64,000 nt of DNA. Origin: Diatrype stigma. Its lineage: Eukaryota > Ascomycota > Sordariomycetes > Xylariales > Diatrypaceae. A program made the translations under genes and the position numbers. This document shows positions 24,765 to 34,772 of this stretch, piece after piece. The stretch is from the NCBI GenBank assembly GCA_022225965.2, contig JAKJXP020000006.1, forward strand, positions 682,001 to 746,000, in the 5' to 3' direction. Below the pieces are notes generated by a model. The model had not been told where the DNA came from. It saw nothing but the letters and a program-made list of their open reading frames with translations, and made no database searches. Numbering within the stretch: the stretch's first letter is position 1; the number at the start of each line of letters is the position of its first letter.

Positions 24765-26303
24765 GGTAGATATAGATGTTGACTCGGACTATGCGAATGT
24801 ACCAAATTTACTTCTTATGATGATGCTGGAGCTCTTGAAGCATATTGAGATATTCCTGTTCCCCTCGCAGACATTATATATCATATCCCCTTTCCAAGTC
24901 GGCGACCGGAAATCGCTACTACCAGGGTCACATCAACTTCATGTTCATGACCGAACCCGAGGCGGTACATTACTAAACCCTGTTCATTCTGAGGGTCGTG
25001 GGCATCTCGCGTTGCGAGGTTGACGATGCTTCCATAAGCACTCATGAAGATGCCATGTAAACATCACTGTTGCCAAGGATATTCGAGACCGAAGTGGCCG
25101 GTCGCAAGGCTGTAGGCGCAATAAGGGGTATACAATCCCTATAGTGCTGACACACCTATGCGCTGAGCTGACTGGATGCCTGACCCACCAGGTGCCGCGT
25201 ACAGGGGGTCTGGAAACCAGCAGAGAGCGAGGCCGACGCACCATCGGCCTCCGATCGTAGGTGGCATACGGTTGACGAGGTCCATGAACCCGCCAAAATG
25301 TCAGGAGCCCCAAAGCCCACGCCTAACGCAAATTCGTATTGGTCGTACTAGCCACCTGGTTGCCTTTCCTCTTTTCCGTTGAATTTTTACCAATGCTATG
25401 GACTAGGTGAACTGCCATCATGCCCTCTACTACCTACCCCTATCGTGTCATAATATTCAACATCTGCGATCCAAGTTCAAGATAGTTCCCTATTGACATG
25501 CCTATTTCTCTGACAACAGTATTGAATATATGGAAAAGCTATAGCAGTTCCTCTTCAGCATTATGGTGAAAATACATAGATACATCTAGTCACCTACTTT
25601 ACGCACCTTCCTCAGCCCCATTCCATTGTCATAACTTCCTTCTTTAACGATTTCCTTCAATCTTACAACAGCTGAAACCCACACAAATGAAATTCACTTC
25701 ATAGATACATACATATTTGCTTGTGTGATACCCAGTGCTCCATTGTGACCCCATGTCTGTTGCTAGGTCTATAACCACACTGCTACCACATCTTGGGATA
25801 ACCAGCCCCTGACAGCAACAATCACTTTCACGAATAAGGATGACATTGTCATAAAGAGGGAAGCGGAGAGGATAGCATACGTACGTGCCATACTTGGGTT
25901 AATGGGTATACATCCTCCCTGGCTCTTCGCCGACACTGTTCAACTATCCGTCTAGTCACCAGCCGCGACTGTCGAGCCCCTTTTCCTCACGACGACATCT
26001 TCAACAGCAGCACAGCCGCCACCCACACCCACAAACGGTCGAGTGAAGCAGAAAATTATTTTGTGTCCCCCACCAGCCTTTTTTCTTCCTTTTCCAATCA
26101 AGGCTGACTAGAATACTTCACTCCCTCCACGCTCCCTCTTCACACATCTGTATCCTTCCATTGCAACCTCCCTCCCCTCCCCCAGACCATTCTGCAACCT
26201 TGATTCAGTTTCTAGACAGCAGCCATAGGCTACGCATCTAGTTGCCATACACACAACAAGCCCGTGGCTAGACTGTAGCTTGGCTCAAAGTGCGTGCTCC
26301 AAA

Positions 26304-26387
26304 CACGTTCTACAATACACGTTCCCCAAAGCACGTTCCCCAAAGCACGTTCTCCAAAACACGTTCTCCAAAACACGTTCTCCAAAA
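26304..26387. repeat. 14-bp minisatellite, six copies
   Basis: Exact 14-bp periodicity of CACGTTCTCCAAAA-like units, with copies starting at 26304, 26318, 26332, 26346, 26360 and 26374. Confidence 0.9.
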
Positions 26388-27366
26388 TACCTTCACCAGG
26401 TGCGTACGTACGCCCATACGCTCAGGAAACCCTTCTACGATATACGCACAGAGCCTTCCTGTAAGCTAGCCCACCTGTTTAACTTCCATATCTACATCCC
26501 TCATTCATCCTTCCCATGCCTTGCCAGTCCATCTACATCAGACGAAGTAGCACCATACAGCAGGCTACCACGGGACTCGCCTTTGCACGCCAGTCATCCC
26601 CGGTGGCTATAGGACTCCTCTTCATCAACAGCAATATGGGAAGCATCAGAATTGCCATCTTTGCAGACCTAGTTCGTCCCAACTGGATCGTCCCAAGTAT
26701 TCCCATGGCTTGCGTTATGCTTTCCTATATCATCACAGTAAGTCCTTTTACTATATTCACTTCTCTTCCAACCCCCAGCAGGACACATTTCAGTTGCCGC
26801 AGCACATATCAGACGATCTATCAGCTCTACAAGTACCTAGATGACTAACCGCATTCTGATCCCTGAAGTAGGTCAAGCTAGAAGGGCCCGTACACCTTGT
26901 ACGTAGTATACGGTTCCTCTCAAGGAAACGCATGTACGAACGGAGTTTTCCTTCGCTACTCTACACACAAATAGTAGGTCGTTCTGTGTTGTTTACCCTT
27001 TACCTATACATCCTAGAGAACCCTTTTGACCCCAACCGCTCTACACCTGCGACTGCGTCAGCCATGCCTGGAAGCCAATAACAATCACTCCCCCCAAACT
27101 TTGCACAACCCTAACAGACACCCACTACTCCCCTCTAGTTTCCCCCCCACGAAGTTCCTTCAAGTTTTCCAGACCTTCTTCCCAGCTCCCAACAGAAGAC
27201 CTTCAGATCACTTCCCATCCCTCTCTTCAGATCATCACCAATCTTGATGCCCATCTATGGAACACCCTGCCCTTATGATACCATCTACCCATTATGTCTT
27301 CCATCAACTGCCTTGCTTCTACACTTCCAAACCCTGCCATGGAGGTTCCTCAGTCACTCTTTACTC

Positions 27367-27502
27367 CTAGTCATTCCTTACTTCTAGTGGTTCCTCACCT
27401 CTAGTCATTCCTCAACTCTAGTCATTCCTCACCTCTAGTCATTCCTCACCTCTAGTGGTTCCTGACCTCTAGTTGTTCCTCATCCCTAGTCGTCCCTCAC
27501 TT
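27367..27502. repeat. 17-bp minisatellite, eight copies
   Basis: The unit CTAGTCATTCCTCACCT repeats with exact 17-bp spacing from 27367 to 27486. Copies differ by a few substitutions (GTCATT/GTGGTT). Confidence 0.9.
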
Positions 27503-27733
27503 CCTGTGTACTGTTTGCCATTTGGACCTCACATCTCTATACCTTATCTCTGCTGTATTCCCCGCTGTATTGCCATGGACATCTCTACACGCAAGACTTG
27601 TCTAGCATACTGATGTCACACAAGTCTATCGCCGTATTCCCAGAATCGATGACAGCTGCAGTCAACAGCTACAGTCTCAACTTGGTCAATAGAGACATAG
27701 GTAAGTGGTCAATCTTCCATCATCTTCCCTAAA

Positions 27734-29210
27734 ATGGCATTCACCTCACGAACAATTGAACGACTTGGGCAATCCCTCCCGTCGAGAACCTCATATCACG
27801 TAGTGATTCCATCAGCAAACACTGGATGTTCTTGCCCAAGCGATCGATGATTGTAATGCTTATCACGAAGGCACGACTAACGTATGGTGAACAGGGAATG
27901 ACTGTCTCCAAGATATTGGAACAACTAAGATCACGGCATCCGCCATCTGAGCCGAGAAGAGTAAGTTCATCTGATGTTTACTAAACCATACACTTTTCCC
28001 CATTCGCCACACAATGTCGCCTTCCTTGAATGAATTCTTATTCTGATGGGAAAATTTTTATAGGAAAGTTGTGTTGATACCGTTTGGTCACAGGCCATCG
28101 AGCTTGTCAATCCCTGGCTTGCTTCAGAGATGGATGGACTCCACAGCGGTTTAAGCCTCACTAAAGGGGGCGAACCCAATGGCTGTGGTCAAGCAAGTTT
28201 GAACCTTGAGGTGTCGACATCTGGGCCGACTACCATCCCCAGGGAATGATGAACACTGTCCACTGGTTCTATGTTGCAGAAGAACAGTCAAGTGGAATAG
28301 AGACTTTGGAAGCTAGCTATCGTACAGCAGCACCCTTTACAGTCCAACTGGCTGCAGCACCTCATGACCGTACAGTCGTGCGAAGACCTGGCCCACCATA
28401 GAAGAGTCGCCTTACCGCCTATTAACCTTTCCGAGTAGCGGCTTGTTTTGAACCAGGTAAGTTTCATGCTGCACTCCTCAGTTGGGCTTGTTACTGACTT
28501 GGCATCCAACTACAGACCGAGTTCATCACGCCTCGCAGAGTTCGAGCAGCTAGGTCACAGGCCCAGACGAGTCTCTGGAGAGTCCTGCATGAGAGACTAA
28601 GATGTCCTCGGTGCCAAAGCGGAATCCACACTCTCAAACAGCTTTCATCCGATCTCGTTGAGGCTTTTCAAGACATCGCAGCTCAAGCTGTGGCGAAGGG
28701 GAAAGAGAGACTGCATATTTCACCTCTAGATACATTGCTCACTCACATATCCATGTCGAGAGCTTATGCTAAAGTGAGATCATCCTGCTGATGTTCGAGT
28801 CGTGGAGACGCTTTGAGCTTCCATCCCTCCAGCGGCACCCCCACCACACACATACTTCACCAAGGCCGCATGGAAGCAGGAAGAGGTGGAAGCAGAATAA
28901 TCACTCTCTCAGCTTCGATCTTCATCCAGTAACGACACCTCGGCCTCGACAATTACTCAACCAGCTACGGTCGATGTCATCTCCACCACCCTGGCAATGC
29001 CATATAGGAAAATACGATAGACTGCATCCTGTGTCATCTCCCCAGTCGGATATTTTCGCACCTGCTTTTCCATTCTCACCCCTCGCTCTAAGTGCAATAT
29101 CTACCATACCAAAGGCCGATCCCTCGGGAGAAGGAGTTGATACTACCAGCATCCGATCAATTGAGAAACCATTGATGATCACCCAGCCTCCATCCAGTTC
29201 TCTCCTGTGA
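27734..29210 (+). CDS. multi-exon protein of unknown function (tentative model)
   Basis: I do not recognise this protein. Exons 27895-27960, 28064-28148, 28211-28377, 28439-28456, 28516-28773 and 28833-29210 join in one frame through five introns of 59-103 bp. Donors include GTAAGT and GTGAGA, and most introns carry plausible branch points. A candidate first exon, 27734-27799 (ATG, 22 codons), also fits phase 0, giving about 345 residues. The N-terminal two thirds looks folded and helical (for example SVDTVWSQAIELVNPWLA-like and WADYHPQGMMNTVHWFY segments). It contains a CPRCQSG Cys-x2-Cys pair. The last 125 residues are Ser/Pro-rich and disordered. Weak points are the acceptor at 28210 (TTGAG), the 18-nt exon and the unproven start. 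It could be a decayed gene, but six compatible exons by chance are unlikely. Confidence 0.5.
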
Positions 29211-29237
29211 ACACACTTCCTTCCACCCCTCGCTTTC

Positions 29238-30242
29238 TTGATTGCAAGTTCGCTTTCTCAATTGCTACTTCGCTTTCTCGATCGCCACTTCGCTGTCAAC
29301 GAAAGCGGGCAACACGCAGCCGAAGCGGTCTTCATTCTACCCGCCACCACTCCCACGCCTTACTCGAGCCTGGCGGGACAGAGCGGAGAACCCCTCTGCA
29401 TTCTGCACCGTCAGGCTCCCCCATACTCCCACGCTTTAGCCCGGCGGGGGCAGCGAAAAGCGTTTCGAATGATGCCTTCTACCCGTGGAGACACCACGAG
29501 AACGCGGACGATCCGCAGCTTCGCTACTGCCCCTCGCCAATCTCGCTCTAGAGGCATGGGCCAAAGCAGATATTGGCAGTTCGGCTTCGATGGCCAACTG
29601 ACCACCCAGAAGAAACCATTGGCTGCCCACGTATGGCGGCTGGGCTGCGCCACCTTCATGGCGGCATTAACCAACCAGTCCAACCGGCAGCTGGAGGGTA
29701 TGGTGACCATTCTACCCAACCAATCCAACCGGCAGCTGGAGGGTATGGTCACCATCCCACACCAGTTTTTCGGGGCACAGTACAGAGAGGACTTGGCCAG
29801 AACTCTGGGCATCCCCGGATGCCTCTCCAGAATAACCCCCCTCCAGCTCGCTGGAGTCAATGGTACGCACCTTGTGCCGGAAGTCCCAGAGACGGTGCTG
29901 GGGAAGGGGCACTTCGGAGAGGTCTACAAGGGGGTAGACAGGTCGTCCAGCAACTCCCATGCTTTAACCTCATCATTGTTCCCCGCTGGGAAGTCCACCG
30001 AAGGGTGGCAGTCAGTGACCCTCAAGGTCACTGGCTTCCCACGCGATGTTTCAACGAAAGATTTTTATTCGCATTTTTCGAGGCGTGGAAACTTGGTCAA
30101 CATTACCATTGCTGACCAAGAAAGCCAGAACAGAAAGGCTGGCCGACAATTTCTGAAAGCCAGTCGCAGCACTTCTCTTCTCGTCAACTTCGATCTCACG
30201 AAGAGACGGGTCGAGATCGGATCTTCATTCGTCTCCCCATGA
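29238..30242 (+). pseudogene. chimeric ORF: kinase-loop-like segment fused to a rearranged RdRP fragment
   Basis: An uninterrupted 334-codon frame made of unrelated pieces. Codons about 147-176 contain a perfect in-frame tandem duplication of a 15-residue unit (NQSNRQLEGMVTILP; 45-bp period from 29679). Codons near 217-232 read ETVLGKGHFGEVYKGVD, resembling the glycine-rich ATP loop of a protein kinase. From 29991 the sequence copies the RdRP gene: 29991-30140 is nearly identical to 37127-37276. It then jumps in frame over 237 bp and continues with a diverged version (about 75 percent identity) of 37514-37600, ending at a stop shortly after. No catalytic domain of either family is complete. 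It is more likely a rearranged pseudogene than a functional protein, although the frame is open. Confidence 0.65.
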
Positions 30243-30243
30243 T

Positions 30244-30346
30244 GAAATGGAAGATGGGTGTGAAGAGTTAGTGTACTGAGTATAGTATCGTTGCTTACCT
30301 GATACTATACTCGTGCACTAACAATTCAAACGCTCATCTTACCATC
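30244..30346. repeat. imperfect inverted repeat (hairpin)
   Basis: The left arm 30244-30289 contains GTTAGTGTACTGAGTATAG. The right arm 30301-30346 is its imperfect complement, with an 11-base loop. Pairing extends over roughly 45 positions with bulges. It lies immediately after the RdRP-fragment ORF. If transcribed, it resembles a small-RNA precursor in shape; this is inference. Confidence 0.6.
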
Positions 30347-32093
30347 TATCACAAAAGATGCGCAAATAATGCCATCTACACCGCCAACCCCCTCGCTCAC
30401 ACGGGCTCTGCACACCTAGCTATCATTCGAGCTTGCCCATCAAAACTAGGGCCACTCTTCACGACGTTGACGAGGTCCTAGCTAGGGCCCTTGGCAATCC
30501 GGCTTTCCCTAAGCCTCCGTACGACCCACACACCCTCCTCCGTTACACGATTACGACCGGTAATAGTGGGGATTATCACCCTTCCGGAGAACGCGGTTTT
30601 AAGGAGCCGACGAGAATCCAATGGTACGAGCATGGCAGGTTAGCCAGTACAATGGCGAAGCCATCAACGACTGGCATGCCGTCGTAGATGGCATGAAAGA
30701 GGAGGGCTGGGACAGTGGTGCGCACATAAAGCACCAATGGTATGGTTGTCTGCGCTGCTGTCCCCATGCGCAGCCGCTCACCATGGGTGCAGTGATACCT
30801 ACAGAGGTTGGCCGTTGTGTGGCACAACGGTGAATACTCCACATGGGGGGGTTACCAGGATACAGATGGCCTGCAGGTTCACTGATCAAGTGACTTGCTA
30901 CCCTCGCTAGCTTTGCTCAGCCGGATTTGCTCTCCTGGCTTGTCTTGCTCTCCTGGCTGGACTTGCTCTCCGCAGGTGCTCGGGGCGTAGTTGCCGGTGT
31001 ACAGGTGCTCAGGACGTCCTTGGCGTACCTCTACACAGTCGTACACAGTCGACTACGCGCCGGCACCACGGGGGTGGGCCCTTCCCCTCAGCCATGGCTA
31101 CTACAACGCCAATGATGGTGAGACGACCGAAAACGTTCGGAGAGTATTTGCACCACAAGGAGAAGCACGTCTCCTTGACTGTGGAGCACACCCAGGAGCA
31201 TGTGCACCCGCAGGAAAAGAGGGTTTCAGGTCGGTCGCCTCCTTGGAGAGTGCGGGTGGCGTACCAGCGGAACTTCGGTGGTCTTTTCGACGCCACCGAA
31301 GTTCCATTAACGCCCTTATCATCCTCCCTCGGTTTCGTGGACAACCTTGAAGGATGTTCTAACTACTCCATGACAAGCAAAAGCGCTTGAAGCCCGAAGA
31401 GTGGGGGATCATGGCGAGAATCCTGGCTTGATTTGCTTTCCTCACTAGCATTGCTTTCCGCACTAGCTTTGCTTCCCTGGCTGGATTTGCTTTCCGCAGG
31501 TGCTGAGGACGTTCTTGACGTGCCTGTACAGGTCGTTTCAAACGTACCTCTACAGGGCGTCCTTGACGCGCCTCTACACAGGTTATTCTGATGATGAACC
31601 GTTCACCATCATGGCTGCTGACGCGTCTACTATGGCGCCATCCAATGATGGTGAAACGACGATGATCAGAGAGGGCACTTGAAGGCTGGAGAAGATTGGA
31701 GGACCTGGCTTGATTCGCTTTCCTTGCTACATTTGCTTTCCTGGCTGGGGTGGATGGGAGGGATAGCCAGCAAATGATGCGAGATAGCCGAGAAAATTCG
31801 GTGCGAGTCGCCACGGCCAAGTCTAGGTAGCGAGCGTGGGGGAGAGGAAGGAGAGAAGCTGGGGCCCTTACCTTGCTCCTCCGCGCTCGCTCTACCTTGG
31901 TGAGCGAGCAGTGGCATTTCATGCTGAGACGTCCTCACAATCTGCCACTCACAGGCAAAGAGATCCCATGGGACAAGGGGAAAATCGCACCCTTACCCAA
32001 ATTGCTTGTCAGTGCAGATGCTATCGAATTGAGTGCACACGCACGACCACCAACCGACGCCCGGTAGAGATCCGTGGGGCCCTCTCACAGCCC

Positions 32094-32122
32094 CCAGAAT
32101 CTTCTCAATTCAGCACACTGAT
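32094..32122 (+). pseudogene. 29-bp fragment identical to the RdRP gene
   Basis: This segment, centred on CTTCTCAATTCAGCACACTG, is identical to 37707-37735 within the intact RdRP gene. The flanking sequence does not match. It is too long for chance and too short to be functional. Confidence 0.75.
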
Positions 32123-33541
32123 ACAGCTCCTCAGGCGAACCTTCGTCGTTAGCCTTGGCTCGAGGAGTATACCGAGAAGCTGCTCAACCAAGCGTTGGAT
32201 CAACTTGGTCCTACGCTTGGTTGCCTTCTTCTTGGTATACAACTCCAGTGGCTCGGGACAAGTTTCGAGATCCATTCGGAGAACCTCCGTCGGCGGTGTC
32301 TTCGGGTGCAGGGATTGTGACATAATAATCATCGACAGCGCTTTCGGATTGCTACGCAGGGCCAATGATGTTCGCTTCTCCCATCTTGCTAACATTCAAA
32401 CTTGCTCTTCATCCCCCTACACCTCCAGAGAGAGCTTGTTGCTGATCATACCACGGCCCCTACACCAGAAGTTGTGCCAGTGGCACACATGGCCGAGAAG
32501 ATGGAATACACCACCCCCATCACCAGGATCTGTTGGCCCGCACCGCCATGCAAGCGAGGTTGTAGAGGGGAGGATCAAGGCTCACTCATCAAGTCCTTTG
32601 CTTTCCTGGCTGGATTTGCTTTCGTAGTTGTCGGTGTACGGGTACGTCAAGGCTTTGCTTTCCGCACTCAGTCAGAGATCACATGACGTACCTCTACACT
32701 GGCAACTATGAATATGAGCCCTTTACTCCTGTGGTGGCTTGATGCCGCCACCACCGCTGCTCTCTGATACGGAGGACGGTGCCTTCTTCCTCTTCTCATG
32801 ACTGTGTTCATTCTGATCCCGCCATACGAAGACTTGGTAGTCGCCATTAGTGGTAGTCCTTCCTGACTTTACCTGCCGGGGCATCTCATTAGTAGCTGTC
32901 AAGGCCTACCGTCTGGCACATGCTTGCTCCTAAAGCCAAGACTCGCTGACAACTGGCTTTTGCTTTGCTTTGCTTTGCTTCGGCTTGCTCTGCTCACCTG
33001 GCTAGTCCAGGCGGTGAACGGAGATGGAACAGGCACTGGAAACGATGTAGACTACCTACGTACAGGTTAGGGGGAGACGACAACTTCATGGCACGCCTCC
33101 CGCATGAACCAGTCCCTCCCACGCTTTTCACGAAGGCTTCCATGCCTCAACACCCACATACTTCTAACGGCTGGAGGCAATTTCGATGGCACATCGCCAC
33201 ATCTAGTGGCGATCGCCACTGCCATCGGCGCCAAGCCGAAGGATGGGAAGCAAGGTGGCCATATCACCACTCAAGGGTCGGTCTCGCGCAAGCGGACCTT
33301 CTCAATGAGCAACGGCCGCCACGACCAAGGGTTCTCATGCCCAGGCGCCATGATCCGGACAAATTTACGCTCAGAGATCTGGCCTCATGGCGCCTGGGAT
33401 TGAGGACCCGTAGCCTATTCCAATTCAAAACCAAAGGTTACTTCTTAATGTTCCTTGGAAGGAAACCCCCAGAGACCTACGGAAAACTATATCCGTAGGT
33501 GCGGGGGCATTTGCGAGAGGGACAGCAAACCATGCGCTTCG

Positions 33542-33618
33542 GGAGCATCTGACTAGGAACTTATAGATTCGTGTGAACCGCCCAAGCACGAATCTACAGG
33601 TTCCTCGTCAGATGCTCC
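33542..33618. repeat. 32-bp inverted repeat with 13-base loop
   Basis: The arms 33542-33573 and 33587-33618 start with GGAGCATCTGAC and its complement and mismatch at about four positions. A third, partial copy of the right arm follows at about 33640-33671 in direct orientation. Confidence 0.8.
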
Positions 33619-33962
33619 GAGCTTATACTCCACGACAAGCACGGATCTTAGATTCTTCGTCAGATGCTCCCAAACCATACTTCACGACATTAGCGAGGTA
33701 ATTCTAGGATCACCACCTCCTACGCCAATGAGAGGCTCCCACGCGTGGGGGGCTGCTCGCCCGCAGCCGAACCAAAGGCGACAAGAGGGCCGAGTCCCAC
33801 GGCGACTCATGCTATTCATTTGCTCAAAGAAACTTCCCCTTGCCACCAAACCTCGCCATCCACTGCCCATGTGGGCTTTTGCTTTTCTCTTTGCTCTTTA
33901 CTCGCCAATCCTCGCCAACAGCTGGATACATGAGCTCTTTCAGTTGACATCATCAGCACATC

Positions 33963-34040
33963 ATCCATAAACCTATCACCTTCGGGATTCAAGACGGACC
34001 CGAAGCTAGGGGATGCTCCTGGTTTGTGGAACTCTTTCGG
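33963..34040 (+). pseudogene. 78-bp displaced fragment of the RdRP gene
   Basis: This segment matches 38047-38124 of the intact RdRP gene with a single substitution (TTCGGG against ATCGGG), in the same orientation. Similarity ends abruptly at both sides. Together with the fragments at 29991 and 32094, it appears in the same order as in the gene. Confidence 0.85.
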
Positions 34041-34512
34041 TTGCTTAAGCTTTCCCGAAAAGCAATAACAACATGTCATCAACAAGGACGAGAGAGTCAT
34101 TAAGCAATTCTGGCTCTCTTGCACTCTTGACAGTGGGCCGATCGGTGGCAAAGGCGTCAGCAGCGCCATCCCCATTGTCACCAGAGAAGACACAGCCACA
34201 AGCAGAGAAGCAAGCAGAGACATAATGGAGCTTCAGCATAATGTTGACTAGCTGTCACATTTGCTTTGCTTAAAAGGAGGCTGTCTTCAAGCTTAGCTTT
34301 TGCTTCATCCTGATCTTGGGAACTCGAATTCCGCCCCAGATGGTCCTTTGCTAGGCCTCGAGGTAAGACATCCGTTCTCGCCCCAGAAACTGTATCACTG
34401 ACCGGTCATTCCTAAGCTCACCTTGCTATCCTACTCTCGCTTTACTATCTTGGAAGACCGCTCTTCAACAATAGCACCCGGTATTACCTCGTTGCTCTTC
34501 TGTCCAATTTGG

Positions 34513-34560
34513 CCTCTTTGGCTGCCGCCAACAAAGACACTGCGGCGGCAGCCAAAGAGG
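34513..34560. repeat. 17-bp perfect inverted repeat at the start of the 77-bp array
   Basis: CCTCTTTGGCTGCCGCC at 34513-34529 is complemented by GGCGGCAGCCAAAGAGG at 34544-34560. The second arm is part of the tandem repeat unit. Confidence 0.9.
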
Positions 34561-34772
34561 ACGCCAAAGCCAAGAACGAAGAGCTTGCCTACACCCAAAG
34601 GGCAGCAAGAAAGACACTGCGGCGGCAGCCAAAGAGGGCGCCAAAGCAAAGAACGAAGAGCTTGTCTACACCCAAAGGGCAGCAAGAAAGACACTGCGGC
34701 GGCAGCCAAAGAGAGCGCCAAAGCAAAGAACGAGGAGCTTGTCTACACCCAAAGGGCAGCAAGAAAGACAAA
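34536..34772 (+). repeat. 77-bp tandem repeat, three copies plus a partial
   Basis: Units starting at 34536, 34613 and 34690, with a partial unit at 34767, are about 95 percent identical. Each could encode a Lys/Ala/Glu-rich helix (AAAKEDAKAKNEELAYTQRA). Because 77 is not a multiple of three, the frame shifts at each copy, so the array is unlikely to be maintained as protein-coding. Confidence 0.88.

Larger units (their letters stand above)
24765..27733. other. intergenic DNA with two minisatellites
   Basis: No gene is supported in this interval. It is pyrimidine-rich on the plus strand between 25.9 and 27.7 kb. A short open segment, 27613-27700, starts with ATG and ends at a good donor (GTAAGT). 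It might be an alternative first exon of the next gene, but its phase does not fit the exon at 27895. Confidence 0.5.

Noticed and set aside
31836..32627. Open frame of 263 codons in the mosaic region.
   Set aside because: It crosses an RdRP-derived fragment in an arbitrary frame and the low-complexity TTTGCTTTCCTGG repeats, so its length is likely accidental.
34536..34772. Possible CRISPR-like array.
   Set aside because: The 77-bp units are contiguous with no unique spacers, and the organism is a eukaryote.
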